64,000 nt of DNA from Acidovorax sp. RAC01 (GCF_001714725.1 NZ_CP016447.1:1141501-1205500), one strand, 5' to 3'. Shown: positions 30,621 through 40,864, counted from the stretch's first letter. Made by a program: numbers and translations. The notes: a model not told the origin generated them from the letters alone.

Positions 30621-30713
30621 ACACATTCTGATCACGCAACTTAGATTGGAAATATGGGTGTCAAATGAGTTGTTTTCGAACCACCCGCACCCATCTCGAC
30701 CACGAAATCATCC

Positions 30714-32888
30714 TCAGGCCTTGAGATAGTCCGATTTTCCACCCAGCCACCGCGCCACATGCCGGTCGGCCAGTTCGCGGTGGCGATCCAGCATCACCGG
30801 GGCCAGTTCGCGGGCCCATTCCAGCAGGTGGGTGTCGGTGGCCAGGTCGGCAAAGCGCAGCAGTGCATCGCCCGACTGGCGGGCGCCCAGAAACTCGCCA
30901 GGCCCGCGGATTTCCAGGTCGCGCCGGGCGATCTCGAAGCCGTCGTTGGTCTCGGCCATGGCGCGCAGGCGCTCCTTGGCGGTCTCGCCCACGCGGCCGC
31001 TGTCGTTGGTGGCGTACAGCAGCACGCAGGCCGACGCCGCCGCGCCGCGGCCCACGCGGCCGCGCAGCTGGTGCAGCTGGGAGAGGCCGAAGCGCTCGGC
31101 GTGCTCGATGACCATGAGCGACGCGTTGGGCACGTCCACCCCCACCTCGATCACGGTGGTGCTGACCAGCACGCCCATCTGGCCGCTGGTGAACAGCGCC
31201 ATCACCGCCTTCTTCTCGGCCGTGGGCATGCGGGAATGCAGCAGGCCGACCATGACGCAGGGCAGAGCCTCGCTCAGGTCGGCATGGGTTGCGGTGGCGT
31301 TGGAGAGGTCCAGCGCCTCGCTCTCCTCGATCAGCGGGCACACCCAGTACACCTGCCGCCCGGCGGCCACCTGGGCGCCAATGCGTTCGATCACTTCATC
31401 CTTGCGGCTGTCGGCAATCAGCTTGGTGACGATGGGCGTGCGGCCCGGGGGCAGCTCGTCGATCACCGACACATCCAGGTCGGCGTAGTAGCTCATGGCC
31501 AGCGTGCGCGGGATGGGGGTGGCGCTCATCATGAGCATGTGGGGCTCTTGCCCGTGGTCCGCCAGCTTCTTGCGCAGCGCCAGCCGCTGGGCGACGCCAA
31601 AGCGGTGCTGCTCGTCAATGATGGCCAGCGCCAGGTTCCTGAACTGCACCTGCTCCTGGATGACGGCATGGGTGCCCACCACCAGCGCAGCCTCGCCGCT
31701 GGCCACCAGGGCCAGCATGGCGGTGCGCTCCTTCTTCTTTTGCCCGCCCACCAGCCAGGCCACCTTGCGGCCGCGCGCGGCCAGCAGGGGTTCGAGCCAG
31801 CCGATCATCTTGGCGAAATGCTGCTCGGCCAGGATTTCGGTGGGGGCCATCAGGGCGCACTGCCAGCCGGCATCCATGGCCAGGCAGGCCGCCAGGGCCG
31901 ACACCACGGTCTTGCCCGAGCCCACATCGCCCTGCAGCAGGCGGTGCATGGGCACCTGCCGGGCCAGGTCTACGGCGATTTCTTCGCCCACGCGGCGCTG
32001 CGCGGCGGTGAGGTCAAAGGGCAGCACGGCCATGAGCTGCTCGTGCAGCGGCGGGGCACCGTCGGCATTTTTCGGGGGCCGCAGTACGGGCGCCCGCAGC
32101 AGGTCGCGCTCGCGGCGCGATTGCTGCTGCGACAGCTGCTGGGCCAGCAGTTCCTCCGCCTTCAGGCGCTGCCAGGCCGGGTGGCTGTGGTCTTCCAGGG
32201 TGGACAGGGCAACGTCCGGCGTGGGGTGGTGCAAAAAAGTGAGCGCCTCACGCAGGCTGAACAAGCGCTGGAGGCCTTTTTGATATGAAAAACCCACCGG
32301 TGGCTCGGCCCCGGGGGGCAGCGTGTCGGACAGGTCTGCCCGCCCCAGGGCGCCCACCACGGCCCGCCGCAAATATGCCTGCGGCAGACCGGCGGTGGTC
32401 GGGTACACCGGCGTGAGCGCGGCGGGCAGTTCGCCGCCCGCCGTGCGAAAGGCCGGGTGCAGCATCTGCCGCCCCCAGAAACCGCCCTTGACCTCGCCCC
32501 GGATGCGCAGGCGGTTGCCCACGGCCAGCGTCTTCTGGTGCGAGGGGTAGAAGCTGAAGAACCGCAGCTCGCAGGTGCCGCTGGCGTCTTCCACCTGCAC
32601 CAGCAGCTGCCGGCGCGGGCGCAGCTGCACCTCGCAGGCCGTCACGGTGGCCTCGATCTGCACCATCTGGCCGTCGCGCGCGCTGGACAGGGGGGTGATG
32701 CGGGTTTCGTCCTCGTAGCGCAGGGGCAGGTGCAGCGCCAGGTCAATGTCGCGGCGCAAGCCCAGCTTGTGCAGCGCCTGCTGCGCCACCGAGGCCCCAC
32801 CCGGGGCAGCGGGAGACGCTGCGCGCTTGCGCCCACCGGCCGCGGGGGCGGCTGGTGGCGTGGGGGGCACAGGTGAGGCGGCGGGCAT
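30714..32888 (-). CDS. recG: ATP-dependent DNA helicase RecG
   Basis: Helicase that reverses stalled replication forks and migrates Holliday junctions. The 724-residue product has an N-terminal wedge (OB) domain, Walker A GDVGSGKT, the DEAD-type box IIDEQHRFG, motif III SATPIPRTLAM and the C-terminal helicase motif HQLRGRVGRG. The first 30 residues are a Pro/Ala-rich extension, so a later start is possible. In related bacteria oxyR usually lies next to it; here an accessory islet intervenes. Confidence 0.95.
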   Translation of the reverse strand: MPAASPVPPTPPAAPAAGGRKRAASPAAPGGASVAQQALHKLGLRRDIDLALHLPLRYEDETRITPLSSARDGQMVQIEATVTACEVQLRPRRQLLVQVEDASGTCELRFFSFYPSHQKTLAVGNRLRIRGEVKGGFWGRQMLHPAFRTAGGELPAALTPVYPTTAGLPQAYLRRAVVGALGRADLSDTLPPGAEPPVGFSYQKGLQRLFSLREALTFLHHPTPDVALSTLEDHSHPAWQRLKAEELLAQQLSQQQSRRERDLLRAPVLRPPKNADGAPPLHEQLMAVLPFDLTAAQRRVGEEIAVDLARQVPMHRLLQGDVGSGKTVVSALAACLAMDAGWQCALMAPTEILAEQHFAKMIGWLEPLLAARGRKVAWLVGGQKKKERTAMLALVASGEAALVVGTHAVIQEQVQFRNLALAIIDEQHRFGVAQRLALRKKLADHGQEPHMLMMSATPIPRTLAMSYYADLDVSVIDELPPGRTPIVTKLIADSRKDEVIERIGAQVAAGRQVYWVCPLIEESEALDLSNATATHADLSEALPCVMVGLLHSRMPTAEKKAVMALFTSGQMGVLVSTTVIEVGVDVPNASLMVIEHAERFGLSQLHQLRGRVGRGAAASACVLLYATNDSGRVGETAKERLRAMAETNDGFEIARRDLEIRGPGEFLGARQSGDALLRFADLATDTHLLEWARELAPVMLDRHRELADRHVARWLGGKSDYLKA

Positions 32889-33017
32889 GCGGGGGAGAGG
32901 CTGGGTAATTACGCGGTCGCCGGTCGGTTACTGACGGCCAAAAAGGCTACCATGGTTACCATTGCTCACCGTTTCCCGTTTCTGGGCGGGCCGGCGACAA
33001 ACGGCGACTTTTTCACC

Positions 33018-34298
33018 ATGCTCAAGCGTATCCACATCAAAGACCTGACCCTGGGCATGTACCTGCACGAGTTTTGCGGCTCGTGGATGGAGCATCCCTT
33101 CTGGCGGGCCAAGTTCCTGCTCAAGGACCCAGCAGACCTGGCGCGCATCCAGGGCACCGCCATTCCCGAGTGCTGGATCGACACCTCCAAAGGCCTGGAC
33201 GTGGCGGCAGGCACCACCAGCATGTCACGCGAAGAGGTGGACTCGCAGATCGACACCGATTTCAGTCGGCTGGAGGACCTGCCCACCGTGAAGGTGACGC
33301 TGCCGCCGCCCCCTCCGCCGCCTGTGCGCAACGTGGCCCCCACCGATATGCACAGCGAGCTGCGCATGGCCGCCGCCATCTGCAACAAGTCCAAGGATGC
33401 GGTGGTGTCCATGTTCAGCGAGGCCCGCATGGGACGCGCGGTGGATTCTGAGGGGGCCCAGAGCCTGGTGGCCGAAATCTCTGATTCGGTCACGCGCAAC
33501 CCCGGTGCGCTCATCAGCCTGGCCCGCCTGAAGACGGCCGACGACTACACCTTCATGCATTCGGTGGCCGTGTGCGCGCTCATGGTGGCGCTGGCGCGGC
33601 AGCTCAAGCTCAACGACGAGCAGACCCGGCTGGCCGGCATGGCCGGACTGCTGCACGACCTGGGCAAGGCGGCCATACCGCTGGCGGTGCTCAACAAGCC
33701 CGGCAAGCTGACCGACGGCGAATTTGAGGTGGTGCGCAGCCACCCGGTGGAGGGCTACCACATGCTCCGCGAAGGCGGCAATGTGCCCGACGCCGTGCTG
33801 GACGCCTGCCTGCACCACCACGAGAAGATCGACGGATCGGGCTACCCCGACAAGCTCAAGGGTGATGCGATCAGCATCATTGCGCGCATGACGGCGATCT
33901 GCGACGTGTACGACGCCATCACTTCCGACCGCCCCTACAAGCGCGGCTGGGACCCTGCCGAGTCGCTGCGCCGCATGGCCGAATGGACCAAGGACCACTT
34001 CGATCCCCGGCTGTTCCAGGCCTTCGTCAAGAGCATCGGCATCTACCCCGTGGGCTCGCTCGTGCGGCTCACGTCCGGGCGCATCGGCGTGGTGACCGAG
34101 CAATCGCCCACGGCGCTCACCACGCCCATGGTCAAGGTTTTCTTTTCGACCAAGGCCGACCTGCGCATCCCGCCGGAGGTCATCAACCTGGCCGCACCGG
34201 ACTGCAACGAGAAGATCGTGGCCCGCGAAGACCCCGACAAGTGGCGCTTTCCGGACCTCAACGAACTCTGGTCAGGTTTCACCGAACGGCCATGGTGA
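33018..34298 (+). CDS. HD-GYP domain protein, probable cyclic-di-GMP phosphodiesterase
   Basis: A 426-residue protein with an N-terminal DUF3391 domain (MLKRIHIKDLTLGMYLHEF), a proline run, and a C-terminal HD-GYP domain. The metal-binding and signature residues are intact: LLHDLGK, HHHEKIDGSGYP and DVYDAITSDRPYK. Such proteins hydrolyse cyclic-di-GMP to GMP and promote the motile state. ATG 33018 is preferred because the DUF3391 fold begins there; an in-frame ATG at 32952 also exists. Its stop overlaps the following pfkB-type gene, an unexpected partner. Confidence 0.88.
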   Translation: MLKRIHIKDLTLGMYLHEFCGSWMEHPFWRAKFLLKDPADLARIQGTAIPECWIDTSKGLDVAAGTTSMSREEVDSQIDTDFSRLEDLPTVKVTLPPPPPPPVRNVAPTDMHSELRMAAAICNKSKDAVVSMFSEARMGRAVDSEGAQSLVAEISDSVTRNPGALISLARLKTADDYTFMHSVAVCALMVALARQLKLNDEQTRLAGMAGLLHDLGKAAIPLAVLNKPGKLTDGEFEVVRSHPVEGYHMLREGGNVPDAVLDACLHHHEKIDGSGYPDKLKGDAISIIARMTAICDVYDAITSDRPYKRGWDPAESLRRMAEWTKDHFDPRLFQAFVKSIGIYPVGSLVRLTSGRIGVVTEQSPTALTTPMVKVFFSTKADLRIPPEVINLAAPDCNEKIVAREDPDKWRFPDLNELWSGFTERPW

Positions 34299-35287
34299 CC
34301 GGGGCGGCGCAGGTAACGCGCCCGGCGGGCATCGTCACCCTCACGCTCAACCCGGCACTGGACCTGGCCACCACCACCGCGCAGGTCGCCCCCACCCACA
34401 AGCTGCGCTGCGGCCCGGTACAGCGCTTTCCCGGGGGCGGCGGCATCAACGTGGCGCGCGTGCTGCACCGGCTGGGCGCGGGCGTAGAGGCCTGGGCCCT
34501 GGCGGGCGGAGCCGCAGGCGCGCAGATGGCGGCCCTGCTGGCGGCCGAGGGCGTGGCCACGCGACTGCAGCCCATTGTCGGGGACACCCGCGAAAACCTC
34601 TCGGTGGTGGAGACCTCCACCGGGCGCGAATTCCGCTTTGTGCTCCCCGGGCCCGACGTGACAACGACCGAGTGGCAGGCCCTGCTGACCGCGCTGATGC
34701 CGGAGCCCGGCGCAGAGCGCGAAGGCCCACCCGCCACGCGCTGGTGGGTGGCCAGCGGCAGCCTGCCGCCGGGCCTGCCCGACACCACCTATGCCGATCT
34801 GGCCCGCACCGCGCGCCGCCAGGGCGTGCGCCTGGCACTGGATACGTCCGGCCCGGCCCTCGCAGCCGCGCTGCAGACCGGCGTGGCGCTGGTCAAGCCC
34901 AGCCTGCGCGAACTGCGCGAACTGCTGCAGCAGCCACTGGCCCAGCCCGCCGACTGGCACCGCGCCGCGATGTCGCTGGTGCAGCAGGGCCAGGCCGAGC
35001 TGGTGGCCCTGTCGCTGGGCGAGCAGGGCGCGCTGCTGGCCACGCGCGATGGTGCCTGGCAGGCGCCCGCCCTGCCCGCCGTGGCGCAGCACGGCACCAC
35101 CGGCGCGGGCGACTGCTTTCTGGCGGCGCTGGTGTGGGCGCTGGACCGGGGCGATGCGCCACCCGAAGCCCTGCGCTGGGCCATTGCGGCGGGGGCAGCG
35201 GCCCTGCAGTCGCCCGGCACATCGCTGGCAGCAGCGGCCGATGTGCACCGGCTGGTGGCGCAGGTGCCGGCGCCGACAGCGCTCTGA
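34292..35287 (+). CDS. pfkB: PfkB-family sugar kinase (1-phosphofructokinase/6-phosphofructokinase type)
   Basis: Ribokinase-fold kinase of 331 residues. It has the substrate-binding glycine cluster [13 protein letters not shown] near residue 50 and the catalytic signature GTTGAGDCF with the base aspartate. The LTLNPALDL start is typical of hexose-phosphate kinases (FruK, LacC, PfkB). The exact substrate cannot be read from sequence, but 6-phosphofructokinase activity is the common assignment. ATG 34292 overlaps the HD-GYP stop. Confidence 0.8.
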   Translation: MVTGAAQVTRPAGIVTLTLNPALDLATTTAQVAPTHKLRCGPVQRFPGGGGINVARVLHRLGAGVEAWALAGGAAGAQMAALLAAEGVATRLQPIVGDTRENLSVVETSTGREFRFVLPGPDVTTTEWQALLTALMPEPGAEREGPPATRWWVASGSLPPGLPDTTYADLARTARRQGVRLALDTSGPALAAALQTGVALVKPSLRELRELLQQPLAQPADWHRAAMSLVQQGQAELVALSLGEQGALLATRDGAWQAPALPAVAQHGTTGAGDCFLAALVWALDRGDAPPEALRWAIAAGAAALQSPGTSLAAAADVHRLVAQVPAPTAL

Positions 35288-35423
35288 CGGCACCGCCAAG
35301 GGGCTGCATGGGCACGGGCCTGTACAGGGTCCAAGCCGCTGCGGCGCCATCTCTGCCCGTGGGACAATCGCGCTCCCTTTTTCCCTGCAACCTTGGCACG
35401 GGCCTGTCCGGCCCTCAAGCACC

Positions 35424-36590
35424 ATGACCGACCTTTCCCTGGGCGCATCCGCCGCCCCCCAGGCCACCCCCGCGGCGCGCCCTTTCAGCCTCAGCGATTT
35501 CGACTTTTCGCTGCCCCCCGAACTCATTGCCCAGCACCCGGCCGCCGAGCGCAGCGCATCGCGCCTGCTCGACGGGCGCACGATGCAACCGGTGGACCGC
35601 ATCTTTCGCGACCTGCCCGGCCTGCTGCGCGAGGGCGATCTGCTGGTTTTCAACGACACCCGTGTGGTCAAGGCGCGCATCTTTGGCGAGAAGGCCAGCG
35701 GTGGCAAGCTGGAGCTGCTGATCGAGCGCGTGCTGCCCGCCGAGGCTGGAAACCCCGGCAACGAAGTCGTGGCCCACATGAAGGTCAGCAAGAAGCCCCT
35801 GCCCGGCAGCACCGTGCACATGGCCGGTGGCCGCCATTCGGGCGGGTTTGACGCCACGCTGCTCTCGCGCTGGCCCACCGAAGACGGCCCTCTGTTCCGC
35901 TTTGCACTGCACGGCCCTGCCGGCGAGACGCCGTGGGCGCTGATGGACCGCCACGGCCACCTGCCGCTGCCGCCCTACATCGAGCGCCAGCAAAACACCG
36001 ACCACGACCCCGACGAAGCCGAAGACACCGAGCGCTACCAGACCGTATTTGCCAGCAAGCCCGGCGCCGTGGCCGCGCCCACGGCCGCCCTGCACTTTGA
36101 CGACGGCGTGCTGGCCGCCCTGGCCGCGCGCGGCATCGAACGCGCCAGCGTCACGCTGCATGTGGGTGCCGGCACCTTCCAGCCGGTGAAAACAGAGAAC
36201 CTGGCCGAGCACCAGATGCACAGCGAGTGGTACGAGGTGCCCCTGGCCACGCTGGCCGCCCTGGAGCGCTGCCGCCAGCGCGGTGGCCGCGTGGTGGCCG
36301 TGGGCACCACCACCGTGCGCACGCTGGAATCGTGGGCGCAGTCGGGGCAGGCCACCGGCGATACGAACATCTTCATCACGCCGGGCTTCGGTTTCAAGGT
36401 GGTGGACCTGCTCATCACCAACTTCCACCTGCCCAAGAGCACGCTGATGATGCTGGTGAGCGCCTTTGCAGGCTACGCCCACATCATGGGCCTGTACCGC
36501 CACGCCATTGCGCAGCAGTACCGGTTCTTCAGCTACGGTGATGCGATGTTGCTGGAGCGCGCGCCAACGCCACCGACGGCAGCAATCTGA
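35424..36590 (+). CDS. queA: S-adenosylmethionine:tRNA ribosyltransferase-isomerase
   Basis: Queuosine-pathway enzyme that transfers the ribose of SAM to preQ1 in tRNA to give epoxyqueuosine. The 388-residue product starts at ATG 35424 and has family segments including [39 protein letters not shown] and [16 protein letters not shown]. The longer open frame upstream is a shadow of pfkB. A palindromic repeat follows 40 nt after the stop. Confidence 0.95.
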   Translation: MTDLSLGASAAPQATPAARPFSLSDFDFSLPPELIAQHPAAERSASRLLDGRTMQPVDRIFRDLPGLLREGDLLVFNDTRVVKARIFGEKASGGKLELLIERVLPAEAGNPGNEVVAHMKVSKKPLPGSTVHMAGGRHSGGFDATLLSRWPTEDGPLFRFALHGPAGETPWALMDRHGHLPLPPYIERQQNTDHDPDEAEDTERYQTVFASKPGAVAAPTAALHFDDGVLAALAARGIERASVTLHVGAGTFQPVKTENLAEHQMHSEWYEVPLATLAALERCRQRGGRVVAVGTTTVRTLESWAQSGQATGDTNIFITPGFGFKVVDLLITNFHLPKSTLMMLVSAFAGYAHIMGLYRHAIAQQYRFFSYGDAMLLERAPTPPTAAI

Positions 36591-36630
36591 GAAATATCGG
36601 GCTGGCGCGCGCTTTCCATAAGCGCCTCCA

Positions 36631-36647
36631 GCTATTACTTCAATAGC
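36631..36647. repeat. Short palindromic repeat between queA and ggt
   Basis: Perfect arms GCTATT and AATAGC around a 5-nt centre, placed between two convergent gene ends. Same family as 6310 and 41703. Confidence 0.6.
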
Positions 36648-36651
36648 ATCT

Positions 36652-38253
36652 TCAGAATGCGACCGCGTGCCCGTCCTTGCGCGGGTCGGAGCCGGCCACA
36701 TAGTGCCCGCCCTGGCGCAGCACCAGCTGCGCACCGCCAAAGGCGAACACGCCGTTGCCTTCTTCCACCGTCACCGCATGCCCGCGCGCGCGCAGCGCGG
36801 CCACCACGGCAGGGTCGAAGGCGGGCTCCACCGCCACCCCCTTGCCGCCGGTGATGCGCCAGCGCGGCGCGTCGGCCGCAGCCTGCGGGTTCTGGCCGTA
36901 GCGCAGCACGCGCAGGGCCATCTGCGTGTGGCCCTGGCTTTGCATGGGGCCGCCCATCACGCCGAAGGCCATCTGGGGCGTGCCGTCGGCATGCATGGCA
37001 AAGGCCGGGATGATGGTGTGCGAGGGGCGCTTGCGCGGGGCCACCTCATTGGCATGGCCCGGGATCAGGTTGAAGTTGTGCCCGCGGTTTTGCAGGCTGA
37101 TGCCCGTGCCCGGCACCACCACGCCCGAACCAAAGCCCATGTAGTTGGACTGGATGAACGACACCATCATGCCGCTGGCGTCGGCCGCCGCCAGGTACAC
37201 CGTGCCACCGGGGCGCGGCGCGCCGTGGCCGGGGTCGCCCGCGCGCTCGGGGTCGATCAGGGCCGCGCGGCCTTTCAGGTAGTCGGGGTGCAGCAGCTCC
37301 GCGGGCGTGACGTGCATGGCGTCGATGTCGGCGTTGTACTGGTGCAGGTCGGCAAAGGCGAGCTTCATGGCCTCGATGCTGGCGTGCACCGTTTCCACGC
37401 TGTCCAGCGGGTGCGCGCCAATGCCATGCGCGTCGAGCATGCCCAGCGCCATCAGCGCGGCAATGCCCTGGCCGTTGGGCGGAATCTCGTGGATCACCGA
37501 ATCGCCAAAGCGCTGGTGGATGGTGCCCACCCAGTCGGCCTGGTGCGCCGCCAGGTCGGCCATGGTCATGGCCCCGCCGTGGGCCTGTGCGTGGGCCACC
37601 ATGCGCTCGGCAATCACGCCGCGGTAGAACGCCTCGCCCTCGGTCTCGGCAATCAGCTCCAGCGTGCGGGCATGGCCCTCGCTGCGGAAGATCTCGCCCG
37701 CTTGCAGGGGCCGCCCCTGGGGCATGAAGCACTCGGCAAACCCGGGCTGTGCGCCCAGCTTGGTCGCGCCCAGCGCCCACAGCCGGGCGATGGTGGGCGA
37801 CACCGGAAAGCCGTTGCGCGCGTAGTCAATGGCGGGCTGCGCCAGCTGCGCAAATGGCAGCTTGCCCAGTCGTTTCGACAACGCCACCCAGGCCGACACC
37901 GCGCCCGGCACCGTGACGGCGTTCCAGCCCGTCTCGGGGATCCCGCCGATCTTCTCGAAATACGCTGGCGTCCACGCTGCGGGCGAGCGGCCCGAGGCGT
38001 TCAGGCCGTGCAGCTCATTGCCGTCCCACACGATGGCAAAGCCGTCGCTGCCGATGCCGCAGCCCGTGGGCTCGACCACCGTGAGCGCCATGGCGGCGGC
38101 AATCGCAGCATCCACCGCATTGCCGCCCGCCAGCAGCATGCGCAAGCCCGCCTGCGCCGCCAGCGGCTGCGAGGCCGACACCACGTTGCGCCCCATCACC
38201 GCGCTGCGGTGGGAGGCGTAGGGAAGGGACCAGTCGAGGGATGGGGTGTTCAT
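36652..38253 (-). CDS. ggt: Gamma-glutamyltransferase family protein
   Basis: N-terminal nucleophile hydrolase of 533 residues, made as a precursor that cleaves itself before a catalytic threonine, here probably the Thr in PRPGGTVYLAAAD. Family members transfer or hydrolyse gamma-glutamyl groups from glutathione. No signal peptide is visible, so unlike E. coli Ggt it is probably cytoplasmic, like the YwrD-type subfamily, and the exact substrate is open. ATG 38253 is chosen because the upstream frame runs through a dispersed repeat. It follows the Bug-receptor gene on the same strand. Confidence 0.85.
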   Translation of the reverse strand: MNTPSLDWSLPYASHRSAVMGRNVVSASQPLAAQAGLRMLLAGGNAVDAAIAAAMALTVVEPTGCGIGSDGFAIVWDGNELHGLNASGRSPAAWTPAYFEKIGGIPETGWNAVTVPGAVSAWVALSKRLGKLPFAQLAQPAIDYARNGFPVSPTIARLWALGATKLGAQPGFAECFMPQGRPLQAGEIFRSEGHARTLELIAETEGEAFYRGVIAERMVAHAQAHGGAMTMADLAAHQADWVGTIHQRFGDSVIHEIPPNGQGIAALMALGMLDAHGIGAHPLDSVETVHASIEAMKLAFADLHQYNADIDAMHVTPAELLHPDYLKGRAALIDPERAGDPGHGAPRPGGTVYLAAADASGMMVSFIQSNYMGFGSGVVVPGTGISLQNRGHNFNLIPGHANEVAPRKRPSHTIIPAFAMHADGTPQMAFGVMGGPMQSQGHTQMALRVLRYGQNPQAAADAPRWRITGGKGVAVEPAFDPAVVAALRARGHAVTVEEGNGVFAFGGAQLVLRQGGHYVAGSDPRKDGHAVAF

Positions 38254-38319
38254 GTTTTTGTGACTGCATGGCTGGCGCAATGCCGGCGAGGGTGGCAACT
38301 GGCGCGTCCCAATACGAGA

Positions 38320-38395
38320 GACACCGAGGAAGGGCCGCCCCGCACCGAGGGTGTCGTCCCCCTGGGGGGAAGGCGCCGCAGGCGACTCAGGGGGG
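38320..38395 (-). repeat. Dispersed repeat of about 77 nt, copy 2
   Basis: Reverse-complement copy of 11566-11642, matching at about nine in ten positions. Its end abuts the stop codon of the Bug-receptor gene, and it lies between that gene and ggt. Read in the direction of transcription it has the same orientation as copy 1. Confidence 0.85.
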
Positions 38396-39379
38396 TTAAT
38401 CAATGCTGATTTTGTGTTGGCGAATCACGCTGGCCCAGCGGTTGCTGTCCGCCTGCACCATCGCGCCAAACTGCGTGGGGGTGCTGGGCGCCGCGGGCTC
38501 CACGCCCAGCTTGGCCAGGCTGGCAGCCACCTCGGGCGACTGCACGGCCTTGGAAAACGCAGCATGCACGCGCTCCACCAGCGCTGGCGGCGCACCAGCG
38601 GGCAGGTACACACCAAACCACGTCACCGACGAATAGCCGGGCAGGCCGGATTCGGCCAGCGTGGGCAGCTCGGGCGCCAGCGCACTGCGCTTTTCGCTGG
38701 TGACGGCAATGGCGCGCAGGCGGCCGGCCTTGGCGTGGGGCATGCCGGTGGGCAGCGAATCGAACAGCACGTGCACCTGGCCAGCGACCAGGTCAGGAAT
38801 GGACAGCGCAGTGCCCTTGTACGGCACATGGGTCATTTCCACACCGGCCTGCGCCATGAACGCAGCGGTGTTCAGGTGCACGATGGTGCCGTTGCCGCTG
38901 GTGGCGTAGTTGAGCTTGCCGGGGTTGGCCTTGCCGTAGGCGATCAGCTCGCCCACCGTCTTGACGGGCAGGCTGTTGGTGACCAGCACCACGCTGGGAG
39001 CGTCGGCCAGGTGCACCACGGGCGTGAAGTCCTTGCGCGCGTCGTACGCCAGGCGGGGCATCAGGTGCGGCGAAATCGCGTGCGTGCTGCTGGTGGTCAG
39101 CAGCAGGGTGTAGCCGTCTGCCGCGGCCTTGGCGGCCTCGGCCGTACCGATGGTGCCGCCCGCGCCGGGCTTGTTGTCCACCACCATCTGCTGGCCCAGG
39201 TCAGCCGCCACGCGCTGCGTGACGGTGCGCGCCACGAGGTCGGTGGCGCCGCTGGCCGGAAAAGGCACGATCACGCGCACGGGACGATCGGGCCAGGTGG
39301 CCTGGGCATGCGCGCCCGCCATCCACGACACCAGGCACGCCAGAGACAGGGCAGCGCGGCCCCATGAGAAACGACGCAT
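38396..39379 (-). CDS. Bug-family tripartite tricarboxylate transport receptor
   Basis: Periplasmic solute receptor of the Bug/TctC family, 327 residues, with a signal peptide ending near AGAHA. The family motif WPDRPVRVIVPFPASGATD follows directly, then NKPGAGGTIGT. ATG 39379 has an AGGAG ribosome site 9 nt upstream. Bug receptors bind small carboxylates or related ligands, and most in Comamonadaceae, as here, have no adjacent TctAB membrane genes. It is divergent from a LysR gene and precedes ggt. Confidence 0.9.
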   Translation of the reverse strand: MRRFSWGRAALSLACLVSWMAGAHAQATWPDRPVRVIVPFPASGATDLVARTVTQRVAADLGQQMVVDNKPGAGGTIGTAEAAKAAADGYTLLLTTSSTHAISPHLMPRLAYDARKDFTPVVHLADAPSVVLVTNSLPVKTVGELIAYGKANPGKLNYATSGNGTIVHLNTAAFMAQAGVEMTHVPYKGTALSIPDLVAGQVHVLFDSLPTGMPHAKAGRLRAIAVTSEKRSALAPELPTLAESGLPGYSSVTWFGVYLPAGAPPALVERVHAAFSKAVQSPEVAASLAKLGVEPAAPSTPTQFGAMVQADSNRWASVIRQHKISID

Positions 39380-39602
39380 ACAAAGCACTCCTGAAAAGGT
39401 GAAACGGATGGCGCCCCGGCGCATTGACGCCTGCGGGACGATGGGTAGCTGGACAGGCAGGTGACCCGTTGCTCCATCTTAGAAAGGCCGGGGCCCGCTG
39501 ACCACCGCTGTTTGGGCAAGCAGCTTTGCCGTTACAGCAAACCCACCGATACTTTGCGCTTGTTTGTGGCAAACACCGCCCCTCCTTGAACAGGCCCTAA
39601 CC

Positions 39603-40514
39603 ATGCGCCCGCACCTGCTGCAAGACACCGCCCTGCGCTACTTTCTGGAAGTGGCCGAGGGCGGCTCGCTCACCGAGGCCTCGGCCCGCCTGCATGTGGC
39701 AGCGTCGGCCCTGAGCCGCCAGATTGCTGCTCTGGAGGCACAGCTGGGCACGCCGCTGTTCGAGCGCCATCCGCGCGGCATGGTGCTGACGGCGGCGGGC
39801 GAGATCCTGGCCGTGCACGCGCGCCGCAGCGTGCTGGACGCCGAGCGCGCCCTGGGCGAGATCGGTGCGCTGCAAGGTCTGCGCGCCGGGCAGGTGCGGC
39901 TGGCCACATCGGATGCGTTTGCCAACGAACTGGTGCCGCGCCTGTGCGTGGAGTTCCAGCGCAGCCATGCGGGCATCCAGTTCACCGTGGCATCGCTGCC
40001 CACGGCCCAGGTGCCCGATGCCGTGCGCAGCGGCGCGGCCGACATCGGCCTGTGCTTCAGCCGCGCGCCACAGCGCGACATTGCGGTGGCCTACCGCCAG
40101 AGCGCGCCGGTGCTGGCGCTGATGCTGCCCGGCCACCCGCTGGCCGCAGCCCGCAGCGTGACCCTGGCCGACCTGGCCCGCCACCCGCTGGCCCTGCCCC
40201 CGCCCGAAACCACCGTGCGCCAGATGATCGACATTGCCTGCAGCCGCCAGGGCCTGCAGCTGCAGCCGGTGCTCATCAGCAACCACGCCAAGACGGTGGT
40301 GCACTTTGTGCTGCACGGCGGCGGGCTGTCGGTGGCCAGCGAGATCGCCGTGCGCCACCTGGTGGCCGAAGGCGCCATGGCCGCGCGGCCCATCAGCGAC
40401 CAGGGCATGGACTTTAGGGACATCGAGGTGCAGACGCTGGCCGGGCGCAGCCTGCCGCGGGCGGCGCAGGCGTTTCTGGAGCTGCTGCGGGAGCGGCTGC
40501 CGGGGCCGGGTTAA
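39603..40514 (+). CDS. LysR-family transcriptional regulator
   Basis: A 303-residue LysR protein with helix-turn-helix LTEASARLHVAASALSRQI and a full effector domain. It is divergent from the Bug receptor across 223 bp, the classic arrangement for a LysR regulator and its target, so it probably controls the receptor-ggt unit. ATG 39603 starts close to the HTH; a start 13 codons upstream is possible. Confidence 0.88.
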   Translation: MRPHLLQDTALRYFLEVAEGGSLTEASARLHVAASALSRQIAALEAQLGTPLFERHPRGMVLTAAGEILAVHARRSVLDAERALGEIGALQGLRAGQVRLATSDAFANELVPRLCVEFQRSHAGIQFTVASLPTAQVPDAVRSGAADIGLCFSRAPQRDIAVAYRQSAPVLALMLPGHPLAAARSVTLADLARHPLALPPPETTVRQMIDIACSRQGLQLQPVLISNHAKTVVHFVLHGGGLSVASEIAVRHLVAEGAMAARPISDQGMDFRDIEVQTLAGRSLPRAAQAFLELLRERLPGPG

Positions 40515-40597
40515 CGGCGAAGGAGCCGGGCGCCGCATGCAGGCGGCGCCATGGCAGTGCAGAAGCGGGGATAACCGCAGTGAACACGGCAGCGGCT

Positions 40598-40864
40598 TCA
40601 GTCGCTACCCTGCGCCCCCGCAAGCCCCAGGCGGATGGGCCCGCCGGGCGCGATCGCATCGACCGGCACCCCGCCCCGTGTGACCCGCAGCCGCCCATCC
40701 TGCGCCAGCACCCGCGCAACCTGCCGGACGTGATGCATCTGGTCGCGCCACGCGCCGCCTGCGGGTGCCAGCGCGCGGGCTACCTCTGAAGGGCAGATCG
40801 TCGCCCCGGGCTGGCGCCGTGCCAGCAGCGCAAAGATCTGTGTTTCGATGTCTGCGTCCGTCAT
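40598..40864 (-). CDS. DUF3253 family small protein
   Basis: An 88-residue cytoplasmic protein, MTDADIETQIFALLARR to the end, with a winged-helix-like pattern and the conserved ICPSEVARAL and WRDQMHHVRQVAR segments typical of DUF3253. Function is unknown. It lies 80 nt downstream of ung on the same strand. Confidence 0.75.
   Translation of the reverse strand: MTDADIETQIFALLARRQPGATICPSEVARALAPAGGAWRDQMHHVRQVARVLAQDGRLRVTRGGVPVDAIAPGGPIRLGLAGAQGSD

Noticed and set aside
32952..33017. N-terminal extension of the HD-GYP protein
   Set aside because: ATG 32952 is in frame, but DUF3391 begins at residue 1 of the ATG at 33018; kept only as an alternative.
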